DNA of 64,000 nucleotides from Geminocystis herdmanii PCC 6308 (GTDB lineage: Bacteria; Cyanobacteriota; Cyanobacteriia; Cyanobacteriales; Cyanobacteriaceae), in the NCBI RefSeq assembly GCF_000332235.1, contig NZ_CM001775.1, positions 3,252,231 to 3,316,230 on the forward strand, given 5' to 3'. The translations under genes and the position numbers were made by a program. Numbering within the stretch: the first letter of the stretch is position 1; each line of letters opens with the position of its first letter. Positions 34,829 through 43,366 of this stretch are shown here, piece after piece. The notes below the pieces were generated by a model. It was not told where the DNA came from. It made no database searches and was given only the letters and a program-made list of their open reading frames with translations.

Positions 34829-37800
34829 ATGTTTACAAACGTAAAATCCGCCGTTCGTCATATCGCGCCCGAAGATTTACAAGGACGTGCTTTAATGAAG
34901 GTGGTTTATGTGTTGTTAGAAGCACAATATCAAAGTTCTATCACTGCCGCCGTTAAAGCCATTAACGCCCATAATCCTAACTTGGCGATCGAAGTAAATG
35001 GTTATCTTATCGAAGAACTACGAAGCCCTGAAAACTACGAAGAATTCAAGAAAGACGTATCCGAAGCCAATATCTTCATTGCTTCCCTCATTTTCATTGA
35101 AGACTTAGCCCAAAAAGTTGTCGATGCCGTCACCCCTCACCGTGATAACCTTGATGCGGCGGTAGTTTTCCCCTCCATGCCTGAAGTAATGCGACTCAAT
35201 AAAATGGGTACTTTCAGTATGGCACAACTCGGACAGAGTAAGAGTGTCATCGGCGAGTTTATGAAGAAGCGTAAACAGAAAAATGGAGCAGGTTTTGAAG
35301 ATGCCATGCTCAAATTATTACGCACCCTGCCCACCGTCTTAAAATATCTCCCCGTAGAAAAAGCCCAAGACGCGCGCAACTTCATGTTAAGTTTTCAGTA
35401 TTGGTTGGGAGGTAACGCCGATAACCTCGAAAATTTCTTCTTGATGTTAGCGGATAAATACGTCTTCACCGGGGAAAAATCCTTACTCAGCAACCGAGAA
35501 TATAACGAGCCTGTGGTTTATCCTGATATGGGTATTTGGCATCCCCTCGCCCCGAAAATGTTTGAAGACATCAAGGAGTATCTTAATTGGTATAATACCC
35601 GTGATGACATCAACGACGATTTAAAAGACCCTCTTGCACCTACCATTGGTTTAGTGTTGCAACGTACTCACCTTGTTACGGGTGACGATGCTCACTATGT
35701 GGCAATGTTACAAGAATTTGAATATCGGGGCGCTCGTGTTATCCCTATCTTTGCAGGGGGTTTAGACTTCTCCAAGCCTGTGGATGAGTATTTCTTAGAT
35801 AAAGCAGTAGCAGGAGTTGAGCCGTTACCCATCGTTGATGCTGTAGTATCTTTAACGGGATTTGCCCTTGTAGGAGGTCCTGCACGACAAGATCATCCCA
35901 AGGCGATCGAATCCTTAAAACGTCTGAATCGTCCTTATATGGTGGCTTTACCGTTGGTATTCCAAACCACTGAAGAATGGGAAGAAAGTGATCTCGGTTT
36001 GCATCCTATCCAAGTTGCACTACAAATCGCTATCCCTGAGTTAGACGGTGCGATCGAACCTATCATCTTATCTGGACGTGATGGTAATACAGGTCGATCA
36101 ATCACTTTACAAGACAGGGTAGAGGCGATCGCAGGACGGGCTTTAAAATGGACTAATTTACGCAAAAAGCCTAAAATTGACAAAAAATTAGCAATTACCG
36201 TCTTTAGCTTCCCTCCCGATAAAGGAAACGTGGGTACAGCCGCTTATTTAGACGTTTTCGGCTCAATTCACGAAGTTTTAAAGGGCATGAAAAACAACGG
36301 CTATGACGTGCAAGACGTGCCTGAAACCGCCAAAGAATTAATGGAGATGGTGATTCACGATGCCCAAGCCCAATATTCTAGCCCCGAATTAAACGTTGCC
36401 TACCGCATGAGTGTGGAAGAATACGAGCGTTTAACCCCCTACTCCAAAAAATTAGAAGAAAACTGGGGTGCACCTCCGGGGCATCTCAACAGCGATGGAC
36501 AAAATTTGTTAATCTACGGTAAAGAGTTCGGTAACGTCTTCATCGGTGTGCAACCCACTTTCGGTTACGAGGGCGATCCCATGAGGCTACTTTTCTCTCG
36601 ATCGGCTTCTCCTCATCATGGTTTTGCGGCTTATTACACCTACCTCGAAAAAATTTGGGGTGTGGATGCAGTATTACATTTTGGAACTCATGGTTCACTC
36701 GAATTTATGCCGGGTAAACAAATGGGGATGTCTGGAGACTGTTACCCCGATAGCCTCATCGGTAATATTCCCAACATCTACTACTATGCTGCTAATAACC
36801 CCAGTGAAGCGACTATTGCGAAACGCCGTAGTTATGCCGCCACCATTTCTTACCTTACTCCCCCCGCCGAAAACGCAGGATTATATAAAGGTTTAGAAGA
36901 ATTAAGCGAGTTAATCGGCTCATATCAGACTTTGAAAGATAGTGGGCGCGGTGTGCAAATTGTCAATACGATCGTCGATAAAGCCCGTATCTGCAACCTC
37001 GATAAAGACATCCCCGAAATTGCACCCGTAGGGGCGAATGGTGACATTGTAGGGGCGAATGGCATTCGCCCAGAAGAAGATTTATTCGACTCCAGCAACC
37101 TTTCCCAAGATGAAAGAGATCACATTGTGGGTTCAGTGTATCGCAAGTTGATGGAAATTGAATCCCGTCTGTTACCCTGTGGGTTACACGTTGTCGGTAA
37201 ACCTCCCACTGCGGAGGAGGCGATCGCAACCCTTGTTAATATCGCTAGTTTAGACAGAGAAGACGAGGGCATTTTAGCCTTAACTACCATTATCGCTAAT
37301 AGTATCGATCGAAAAATTGAGGATATTTACCGCAACGCTGACAAAGGAGTTTTAGTCGATGTAGAGCTATTACAAAACATCACCGAAGCCACGAGAGAAG
37401 CCGTAAGAGCCTTAGTAGAGGAGCAAATCAACGCAGAAGGGCGAGTTTCTTTCGTTTCTAAGCTCAACTTCTTCAATATGGGCAAAAAAGAGCCTTGGGT
37501 AGCCAAATTACACGAATTAGGCTATACCAAAGTTGACGAAAAAGCCCTTAAACCCCTCTTTGAATACCTCGAATTTTGCTTAGAGCAAGTTTGTGCTGAT
37601 AATGAATTAGGTGCGTTATTAAAAGCCCTTGAAGGTGAATATGTACTACCCGGACCCGGAGGCGATCCCATCCGCAACCCCAATGTATTACCTACGGGTA
37701 AAAACATTCATGCCCTCGATCCTCAAAAAATCCCCACTTTGGCAGCTGTTCAATCCGCTAAAATCGTTGTGGACAGACTCTTAGAGCGTCAAAAGCTAGA

Positions 37801-38884
37801 CAACGGTGGCAAATATCCTGAGACGATCGCTTGTGTATTATGGGGAACGGATAATATCAAAACCTACGGCGAATCATTGGCACAAATTATGTGGATGATT
37901 GGGGTTAAACCCGTGCCTGATGCGTTAGGGCGAGTCAACAAACTCGAATTAATTGATTTAGAGGAGTTAGGCAGACCTCGTATTGACGTAGTGGTAAACT
38001 GTTCGGGCGTATTCCGTGATCTATTCATCAATCAAATGAATTTACTTGATCAAGCCGTCAAGAAAGCCGCCGAAGCAGACGAACCTTTAGAGATGAATTT
38101 CGTTCGTAAACACGCATTAGCCCAAGCGGAAGAAATGGGCATCAACCTACGTCAAGCGGCAACCCGTGTCTTTTCCAACGCATCTGGTTCATATTCCAGT
38201 AACGTTAACCTAGCGGTAGAAAATAGTAGTTGGGAAGAGGAGCAAGAATTGCGGGATATGTACTTAAACCGTAAATCCTTTGCGTTTAACTCCGATAATC
38301 CGGGGGTAATGGATGAAAACCGAGCAATGTTCGAGAAATCCTTGAAAACTGCTGATGCAACCTTCCAAAACCTCGATTCTTCTGAGATTAGCTTAACGGA
38401 TGTCTCCCATTACTTCGACTCTGATCCTACCAAAGTTGTGGCAAGTTTGCGCGATGACGGTAAAAAACCCTCTGCATATATCGCCGACACTACCACCGCT
38501 AACGCTCAAGTACGCACCTTATCGGAAACCGTGCGTTTAGATGCCCGTACCAAATTATTAAATCCCAAGTGGTACGAAGGGATGTTATCCCACGGTTACG
38601 AAGGAGTAAGAGAATTATCCAAACGCCTTGTAAATACAATGGGATGGAGTGCCACCGCCGACGCAGTGGATAACTGGGTTTATGAAGACACCAACAGCAC
38701 CTTTATCCAAGATGAAGAAATGTGTAAACGGTTGATGGATTTAAACCCCAACTCCTTCCGCCGTATGGTAAGCACCCTTTTAGAAGTTAACGGGCGTGGT
38801 TACTGGGAAACCTCTCAGGAGAATATCGATCGATTACAACAACTGTACCAAGAAGCGGAAGATCGCATCGAAGGCATTGAGTAA
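34829..38884 (+). CDS. chlH: Magnesium chelatase subunit H, with an in-frame repeat insertion
   Basis: Large porphyrin-binding subunit that inserts Mg into protoporphyrin IX with ChlI and ChlD, the first step of the chlorophyll branch. 1,351 residues, about 20 more than the usual ~1,330. The N-terminal [20 protein letters not shown], the [15 protein letters not shown] block and the C-terminal [22 protein letters not shown] are conserved. The extra length falls at about residues 732-750 ([15 protein letters not shown]), where a dispersed palindromic DNA repeat is translated. The start chosen has TATAAT and AGGAG upstream. A decayed copy of the gene's last ~70 bp lies at 42293-42365. Confidence 0.97.
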   Translation: MFTNVKSAVRHIAPEDLQGRALMKVVYVLLEAQYQSSITAAVKAINAHNPNLAIEVNGYLIEELRSPENYEEFKKDVSEANIFIASLIFIEDLAQKVVDAVTPHRDNLDAAVVFPSMPEVMRLNKMGTFSMAQLGQSKSVIGEFMKKRKQKNGAGFEDAMLKLLRTLPTVLKYLPVEKAQDARNFMLSFQYWLGGNADNLENFFLMLADKYVFTGEKSLLSNREYNEPVVYPDMGIWHPLAPKMFEDIKEYLNWYNTRDDINDDLKDPLAPTIGLVLQRTHLVTGDDAHYVAMLQEFEYRGARVIPIFAGGLDFSKPVDEYFLDKAVAGVEPLPIVDAVVSLTGFALVGGPARQDHPKAIESLKRLNRPYMVALPLVFQTTEEWEESDLGLHPIQVALQIAIPELDGAIEPIILSGRDGNTGRSITLQDRVEAIAGRALKWTNLRKKPKIDKKLAITVFSFPPDKGNVGTAAYLDVFGSIHEVLKGMKNNGYDVQDVPETAKELMEMVIHDAQAQYSSPELNVAYRMSVEEYERLTPYSKKLEENWGAPPGHLNSDGQNLLIYGKEFGNVFIGVQPTFGYEGDPMRLLFSRSASPHHGFAAYYTYLEKIWGVDAVLHFGTHGSLEFMPGKQMGMSGDCYPDSLIGNIPNIYYYAANNPSEATIAKRRSYAATISYLTPPAENAGLYKGLEELSELIGSYQTLKDSGRGVQIVNTIVDKARICNLDKDIPEIAPVGANGDIVGANGIRPEEDLFDSSNLSQDERDHIVGSVYRKLMEIESRLLPCGLHVVGKPPTAEEAIATLVNIASLDREDEGILALTTIIANSIDRKIEDIYRNADKGVLVDVELLQNITEATREAVRALVEEQINAEGRVSFVSKLNFFNMGKKEPWVAKLHELGYTKVDEKALKPLFEYLEFCLEQVCADNELGALLKALEGEYVLPGPGGDPIRNPNVLPTGKNIHALDPQKIPTLAAVQSAKIVVDRLLERQKLDNGGKYPETIACVLWGTDNIKTYGESLAQIMWMIGVKPVPDALGRVNKLELIDLEELGRPRIDVVVNCSGVFRDLFINQMNLLDQAVKKAAEADEPLEMNFVRKHALAQAEEMGINLRQAATRVFSNASGSYSSNVNLAVENSSWEEEQELRDMYLNRKSFAFNSDNPGVMDENRAMFEKSLKTADATFQNLDSSEISLTDVSHYFDSDPTKVVASLRDDGKKPSAYIADTTTANAQVRTLSETVRLDARTKLLNPKWYEGMLSHGYEGVRELSKRLVNTMGWSATADAVDNWVYEDTNSTFIQDEEMCKRLMDLNPNSFRRMVSTLLEVNGRGYWETSQENIDRLQQLYQEAEDRIEGIE
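37028..37071. repeat. Palindromic repeat inside chlH
   Basis: GTAGGGGCGAATGG occurs twice, 21 bp apart (37028-37041 and 37049-37062). The second runs into a perfect palindrome GGGCGAATG-g-CATTCGCCC (37053-37071). I recognise this as a form of a dispersed cyanobacterial repeat. The reading frame stays open, giving VGANG twice (residues 734-738 and 741-745). Confidence 0.85.
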
Positions 38885-38897
38885 TCATTAATACTAG

Positions 38898-38919
38898 GGT
38901 GGGCAATGCCCACCTTTTT
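38898..38919 (+). terminator. Terminator after chlH
   Basis: GGTGGGCA-a-TGCCCACC stem followed by TTTTT. The same palindrome as at 2540-2556, so a dispersed repeat is being used as a terminator. Confidence 0.75.
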
Positions 38920-38952
38920 AATTTGTTTTGTTACAACAATTAACTAAAAACA

Positions 38953-39297
38953 ATGGCGAAACTTTCTGACGAAATAATTACAAAGGTTTTAGAATTAGAG
39001 AAGCAACTACTTCTCATTATCAACGAGTCAACGAAAACAACATTTACCATTTTGGAGATTTATGGAGAAACGGAAACCACAATTATCGCTTTAGATGATT
39101 TAGACAATGCAAGAGAGAGAGCTTATACTTATTATTCAAGACTACATAATATTTTAGGTAAAATAGCAGAATCTCAACCGATGGCGACTAATGTAATGCT
39201 AACTTTATTAAATCGTTCTATTGAGGAAGCAGAAGCAACAATAGAGGCAACCCAAGCTACTATAATTGAAGAAAAAAGGAGTTTTAATCTATCATGA
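38953..39297 (+). CDS. Hypothetical protein, first of an overlapping trio
   Basis: 114 residues, mostly helical, no motif I recognise. The end EEAEATIEATQATIIEEKRS is highly charged. Its stop overlaps the next start (ATGA), so the two are translationally coupled. It is the first gene in the accessory stretch after chlH. The trio ends with a HigA-type regulator, so a toxin-like or modulator role is possible but unproven. Confidence 0.6.
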   Translation: MAKLSDEIITKVLELEKQLLLIINESTKTTFTILEIYGETETTIIALDDLDNARERAYTYYSRLHNILGKIAESQPMATNVMLTLLNRSIEEAEATIEATQATIIEEKRSFNLS

Positions 39298-39506
39298 CAC
39301 AAGAAAAATTTATCCCTGATATTGAACAAATTAAAAAAACTTCCCTTAAATTTCAAGAACTTTGTAAAAGAATGGACGCTGAAATACTAATTTTAGATGA
39401 TATTATTGCTCAATTAGATGAACAAAATAGAAATTCTCCTGTATATCAATATCGTTTGAATAAGGCTAAAAGATTATTGGAAATAGAATCACCGATTAAT
39501 GTATAA
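39294..39506 (+). CDS. Hypothetical small helical protein, second of the trio
   Basis: 70 residues, helical and likely coiled-coil (IKKTSLKFQELCKRMDAEILILDDIIAQLDEQ). Overlaps the upstream gene by 4 bp and the downstream frame by up to 8 bp. No family recognised. Confidence 0.55.
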   Translation: MTQEKFIPDIEQIKKTSLKFQELCKRMDAEILILDDIIAQLDEQNRNSPVYQYRLNKAKRLLEIESPINV

Positions 39507-39810
39507 AATAAATAAATTGATGACAGAAGAAATAGAAGTTTACACTGGTTGTGGTAACGTATTTGCTGATTTAGGTTTTGAAAATCCTGATGAAATGTTA
39601 GCTAAAGCTGAATTAGTGAGACAAATTAGTTTAACGATCGAGCAACGCAATTTAAAGCCCGAAAATACAACAAAATTATTAGGAATTAATCAAGCTGAAT
39701 TATCAGATTTATTGGAAGGAAATTTAATGCTTTTTTCTACAGAAACTCTAATCAGATTTTTAAATAAATTAGGGCAGGATGTAGAAATTACAGTAAAAAA
39801 AAACCACTAA
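39499..39810 (+). CDS. HigA/XRE-type antitoxin-like regulator, third of the trio
   Basis: 103 residues from the ATG at 39499, or 96 from the ATG at 39520. The sequence EVYTGCGNVFADLGFENPDEMLAKAEL followed by LTIEQRNLKPENTTKLLGINQAELSDLLEG is the pattern of the COG5606-type HTH antitoxin: an N-terminal segment, then a five-helix HTH. Its usual partner is a Gp49/HigB-like toxin placed upstream; here the upstream genes are the two unknown ones at 38953 and 39294. Confidence 0.75.
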   Translation: MYKINKLMTEEIEVYTGCGNVFADLGFENPDEMLAKAELVRQISLTIEQRNLKPENTTKLLGINQAELSDLLEGNLMLFSTETLIRFLNKLGQDVEITVKKNH

Positions 39811-39873
39811 AAATAATTTTCAAGGAAAAATTCTTGTTAACTTATCCTAAAGCATAAATTTAATTAAACAAAA

Positions 39874-40599
39874 ATGAATAATATGTATAGTGAAATTTTA
39901 GAAAAACTAACAGAAATTGTTGTTGAACAACTAGACGTTACTCCTGATACAGTAACTCTTGATACTAATTTTTATAATTTATATAGTAATGAACTTGATC
40001 CAATAGAATTATGTATGGCGATAGAGGAGGCATTTGAGGTTAAAATATCAGATGAAGAAGCAGAAAAATTATCTACGGTAGAAAGTGTTTTAGATTTTAT
40101 TTTATACAAGATATATGGAGTCACTCTTGGACAAATTAAAGTTCAACAAAATCAAGAGGAAAGAGAGATAAAGACAAAAATTTTTAAATTTTTAAATAAT
40201 ACAAATCTTGAGATAATAATCATATCACAATTATTAGAAAATGATGAAATTAAATCTAATTGGGAAAGAATAAGTGAATTTGTTAAGGTTGTAGATCAAA
40301 AAAGTTTTACCATTTCAGAAATAGCTAGATATTCTTTTATTTTTCAAAATAATTTTATTCTCTCCAATGTAGAAAATATTTATAAAATAGTTATTTTTGT
40401 AGAGCAGAATAACATTTCAATCCATCAAATATTATTTTGTATTAATAATGGTGATATTGAAAGTATTGAAAATAGAGTAGAATTTATCAAAAATTCCATA
40501 CAAGAAAAACAATTAGAGGTTAATAATTTGAAAAAAAGTTTACACAACTTAAATAAAGAAATACAGGTTTTGCAAACAGAATTAAATGAGTTTTTGTAA
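39874..40599 (+). CDS. Acyl-carrier-like domain without its serine, fused to a coiled coil
   Basis: 241 residues. Residues 4-75 look like an acyl carrier protein: IVVEQLDVTPDTVTLDTNF, then LDPIELCMAIEEAFEVKISDEEAEKLSTVESVLDFI. In real ACPs the cofactor serine lies in DSLD; here the matching place is NELD with E40, so no phosphopantetheine can attach. The rest (about 95-240) has no recognised domain and ends in a coiled coil (about 195-240). It lies in the accessory island next to an orphan HicB gene. AT-rich, like its neighbours. Confidence 0.7.
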   Translation: MNNMYSEILEKLTEIVVEQLDVTPDTVTLDTNFYNLYSNELDPIELCMAIEEAFEVKISDEEAEKLSTVESVLDFILYKIYGVTLGQIKVQQNQEEREIKTKIFKFLNNTNLEIIIISQLLENDEIKSNWERISEFVKVVDQKSFTISEIARYSFIFQNNFILSNVENIYKIVIFVEQNNISIHQILFCINNGDIESIENRVEFIKNSIQEKQLEVNNLKKSLHNLNKEIQVLQTELNEFL

Positions 40600-40669
40600 G
40601 GTGCGATCACGAAGTGGAGCTGTTAGATCACAGAAATAATTAAAAAGTTAAATTTATAGGATATTAATA

Positions 40670-40921
40670 ATGAATAATCTCACTCAAATAAAATCCTTAA
40701 AATATTATTTATCATTAAAATATCCAATGTCTATTTATTCAGAAGAAGAAGAAGGAGGCTATACAATTATGATTCCTGATTTAGATGGATGTATCACTCA
40801 AGGAGAAACTTTACAAGAGGCAATTAATAATATTGATGAAGCGAGAGAATTATGGATAGAAACGGTTTATTCTAGTGGTAAAAAAGAGATTCCTTTTCCT
40901 TCTCAAAGAATTAAAGTTTAA
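40670..40921 (+). CDS. Orphan HicB-like antitoxin
   Basis: 83 residues of the HicB partial RNase H fold: YTIMIPDLDGCITQGETLQEAINNIDEARELWIETVYSSGKKEIPFP. No separate DNA-binding domain and no HicA toxin gene beside it. It may act alone or serve the HicA encoded at 42009. Confidence 0.8.
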   Translation: MNNLTQIKSLKYYLSLKYPMSIYSEEEEGGYTIMIPDLDGCITQGETLQEAINNIDEARELWIETVYSSGKKEIPFPSQRIKV

Positions 40922-40946
40922 AACATAAAAATAGAAATTACTCTCA

Positions 40947-41261
40947 TTAAATTTCTTCAAATAATATGTTTAAATCTCGATAACCACTAACAACTCTTAA
41001 TATTTCAATACCATTATTAATTGGACGATAAAAAATTAAATAATCATCTATAGGAAAACTTCTTAATAAAGGTAATAATTCCTCACGACTTTTTCCCATA
41101 TTAGGAAAATTAGCTAAAGTCCGACATTTTTTATTAATTTGAGCTAAAAATTCTTCTGCTTTATTTAAACTACTTTCCTCGGCAAGATAATCTAAAATGT
41201 TTTCTAAATCTCGACTTGCTGGAATTGTAAAAACACAAATATTAGCCATGATTTTCCTCAA
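40947..41261 (-). CDS. RelE/ParE-family toxin
   Basis: 104 residues (100 if started at the ATG at 41249). The pattern SRDLENILDYLAEESSLNKAEEFLAQINKKCRTLANFPNMGKSREELLPLLRSFPIDDYLIFYRP is typical of ParE/RelE plasmid-stabilisation toxins. It overlaps the antitoxin gene by about 20 bp. ParE poisons gyrase and RelE cuts mRNA; which applies is unknown. Confidence 0.85.
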   Translation of the reverse strand: MRKIMANICVFTIPASRDLENILDYLAEESSLNKAEEFLAQINKKCRTLANFPNMGKSREELLPLLRSFPIDDYLIFYRPINNGIEILRVVSGYRDLNILFEEI

Positions 41262-41514
41262 TTCTTTTCTGTTTTAATTTATTTTCTAATTGAGAAAAAA
41301 TTAAATCAGCATCAACTACTTCTCCTCTTTCAGAGGCTTCCACACCTCGTAAAATATCTTTTTGTAATTCCTCAAAACGTCCCTGATAGATTTGCTCTTG
41401 ATTTTTTAATAATTCAACACTTTTATTAATAGCTTCATCTAAAGTTTGATACTTTCCTTGAGCGATTTTATCAGTCAGAAATTCGATTAAGTCTGGCTTT
41501 AAAGTAATTTCCAT
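41242..41514 (-). CDS. ParD-like antitoxin
   Basis: 90 residues starting MEITLKPDLIEFLTDKIAQGKYQTLDEAINKSVELL, a ribbon-helix-helix of the ParD type, followed by a charged tail that should wrap the toxin. First gene of the pair, as usual. Confidence 0.85.
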   Translation of the reverse strand: MEITLKPDLIEFLTDKIAQGKYQTLDEAINKSVELLKNQEQIYQGRFEELQKDILRGVEASERGEVVDADLIFSQLENKLKQKRIEENHG

Positions 41515-41635
41515 TGTTTAATAACCTTTTGTTTTGTAAGTGTTGAAATTTTTATCACCTTCACTTATTCAATCATAAACGATGTCTTTTAGAAATTGTA
41601 ATAACTCTAAATCTAATCTCAAAATTTTAAGATGG

Positions 41636-41656
41636 TGGGGTGTGCATCGCCCTACA
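41636..41656. repeat. GGTGGGGTGTGCATCGCCC dispersed repeat
   Basis: Related to the repeat at 384-403 (GGTGGGTAGTGCATCGCCC), both followed by TAC. It lies between the ParDE-like pair and hicB. Confidence 0.55.
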
Positions 41657-41737
41657 TTTATTTAATAAGTTCGATCGAACTTTCAAAACGATAATATATT
41701 TAGTAGAAAAGATTATTAACATAGAGTAAGTAGAAAT

Positions 41738-42004
41738 ATGCTCAAAAATATACAAGTCAAATGCGAGATTTTTCAAGAAGATGATTTATATGTAGGTATT
41801 TGCCCCGAATTGAATGTCTCTAGTTTTGGTGAAACCATCGAAGAAGCTAAAGCATCCTTACAAGAAGCCTTAATGGTATTTTTAGAAGAGTGTGAAAACA
41901 TGAATACTTTACAAGAAGTTTTGCAAGAGGCTGGTTTTATTCAGGAAAATAATGTTTGGTTGCCTCGTAAACCAGTCGTTTCGGAGTTGATGGCGATCGC
42001 TTAA
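41738..42004 (+). CDS. hicB: HicB-family antitoxin
   Basis: 88 residues, HicB fold (DDLYVGICPELNVSSFGETIEEAKASLQEALMVFLEECEN) with a short C-terminal tail. It precedes hicA by 4 bp; hicA-first order is more common, but hicBA order also occurs. Confidence 0.85.
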   Translation: MLKNIQVKCEIFQEDDLYVGICPELNVSSFGETIEEAKASLQEALMVFLEECENMNTLQEVLQEAGFIQENNVWLPRKPVVSELMAIA

Positions 42005-42008
42005 CATA

Positions 42009-42242
42009 ATGGCTAAAATTACACCAATTCCTTATCAAAAACTCGTCAAAATCTTTGAATTGGAAGGATTTACCGTTAAGCGTCAAAAAGGTGATCATTT
42101 AATTCTCACTAAACCTAATGTATCTCGCCCTGTAGTAATAAAAACCAGTCCTCGTAATGTTGCAGTGACTCATATTATGACTAATTTAAAAACGGCAGGT
42201 ATCTCAAGGGATAAATATTTAGAACTTTTAGAACAAGTGTAA
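42009..42242 (+). CDS. hicA: HicA-family mRNA interferase toxin
   Basis: 77 residues, a double-stranded-RNA-binding-like fold. The catalytic histidine is H30 in QKGDHLILTK. The basic sequence NVSRPVVIKTSPRNVA is usual. With the HicB above it makes a complete pair. Confidence 0.87.
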   Translation: MAKITPIPYQKLVKIFELEGFTVKRQKGDHLILTKPNVSRPVVIKTSPRNVAVTHIMTNLKTAGISRDKYLELLEQV

Positions 42243-42292
42243 TAAACTTGAAATAAGCTCTTTATTATTGGGAAGAAGCTCGATCAAAGTAT

Positions 42293-42365
42293 ATTTTACG
42301 GGGAAACCTCAAAGGAGAATATCGATCGAGTATAATAATTGTATCAAGAAGGGTTCGATCGCTCT
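42293..42365 (+). pseudogene. Decayed copy of the chlH 3' end
   Basis: About 70 bp matching chlH at about 38803-38867: GGGAAACCTC, AGGAGAATATCGATCGA and CAAGAAG are shared. I count roughly 11 differences in 65 positions. Two CAA codons of chlH have become TAA. The similarity fades upstream of about 42293. It marks the right border of the accessory stretch 38885-42290, whose left border is chlH itself. Confidence 0.7.
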
Positions 42366-42450
42366 TTAAGATTATAATTAATTTACAGATTAAGAAAAAT
42401 CAAGATATGTAAAGATTTATATTCCACAAAGAAAAGGAGAATGTACCATT

Positions 42451-43086
42451 ATGTCGATCGAACACCTTAGAAAAAACTATACTCAAGGAGGATTACTCGA
42501 ATCTGAAGCTAGTTTAAACCCCTTTGAACAATTCCACCATTGGTTTGAACAAGCAGTATCTGCGCAAATCCTCGAACCAAATGCAATGACTTTAGCAACG
42601 ATTAACCCAGAAGGCAAACCCAGTGCCAGAATCGTGTTATTAAAAAAAATGGACGATCGAGGCTTTACATTTTTTACCAATTATGATAGCAATAAAGGTA
42701 AAAATTTAGAGACGAATCCTTGGGCTTCCCTTGTGTTTTGGTGGGGTGAATTAGAAAGGCAAGTCAGGATTGAAGGAGAAGTCGAAAAAGTAACAGAAAA
42801 AGAATCGGATGTATATTTTTCTAGTCGTCCCATCGGTTCACAATATGGGGCATGGGCATCTCCTCAAAGTCAAGTCATTACTAGCCGAAACATTTTAGAA
42901 ACAAATCTACAAGATGTCATGACAAAGTATGAAGCCGATAATATTCCTCGCCCTTCCCATTGGGGAGGTTATAGAGTTGTACCCCATTTAATGGAATTTT
43001 GGCAGGGTAGAGAAAACCGTCTGCACGATCGACTTTGCTATAAACTAGAAGATAATCAATGGACTAGACAACGTTTAGCACCGTGA
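42451..43086 (+). CDS. pdxH: Pyridoxamine 5'-phosphate oxidase
   Basis: FMN enzyme that makes pyridoxal 5'-phosphate from pyridoxine or pyridoxamine phosphate. 211 residues with NPFEQFHHWFEQA, the FMN-contact blocks GKPSARIVLLK and FFTNYDSNKGK, and the conserved C-terminal FWQGRENRLHDRLCY. Complete. AAGGAGA lies 8-14 bp before the ATG. Confidence 0.96.
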   Translation: MSIEHLRKNYTQGGLLESEASLNPFEQFHHWFEQAVSAQILEPNAMTLATINPEGKPSARIVLLKKMDDRGFTFFTNYDSNKGKNLETNPWASLVFWWGELERQVRIEGEVEKVTEKESDVYFSSRPIGSQYGAWASPQSQVITSRNILETNLQDVMTKYEADNIPRPSHWGGYRVVPHLMEFWQGRENRLHDRLCYKLEDNQWTRQRLAP

Positions 43087-43154
43087 ATTAATCGGGAATT
43101 AGGAAATCTATACCTTAAATTTAATTATATTAAAGACTAATTTAAAGTTTTCAT

Positions 43155-43234
43155 TAGACATCTCCAATAATTAGAAAAACGAGGGTTGAAACCCTTACTA
43201 CAAGCCAATAAAAAATTTTTTCTGGAGAAGTCTA
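43155..43234 (-). mobile_element. MITE-like element B, copy 2 (80 bp)
   Basis: Inverted copy of 14616-14695: ends TAGACATCTCC and GGAGAAGTCTA, with the same internal GAGGGTTGAAACCCTTACTAC hairpin and AAGCCAATAAAAAA stretch. TA at each edge suggests a TA target. It fills much of the 280-bp gap before the mannosidase. Confidence 0.7.
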
Positions 43235-43366
43235 TTGATTTATATTATTCAATATTAGTTCCATTAATAGATATAAAATAGTTCTAAAATTGATCAATTG
43301 CAAGTGTTTGCTGAATTGGAGAAAAAAGAGATATAATTACTATAAAAGAACCAGTTATTTTCTTTT

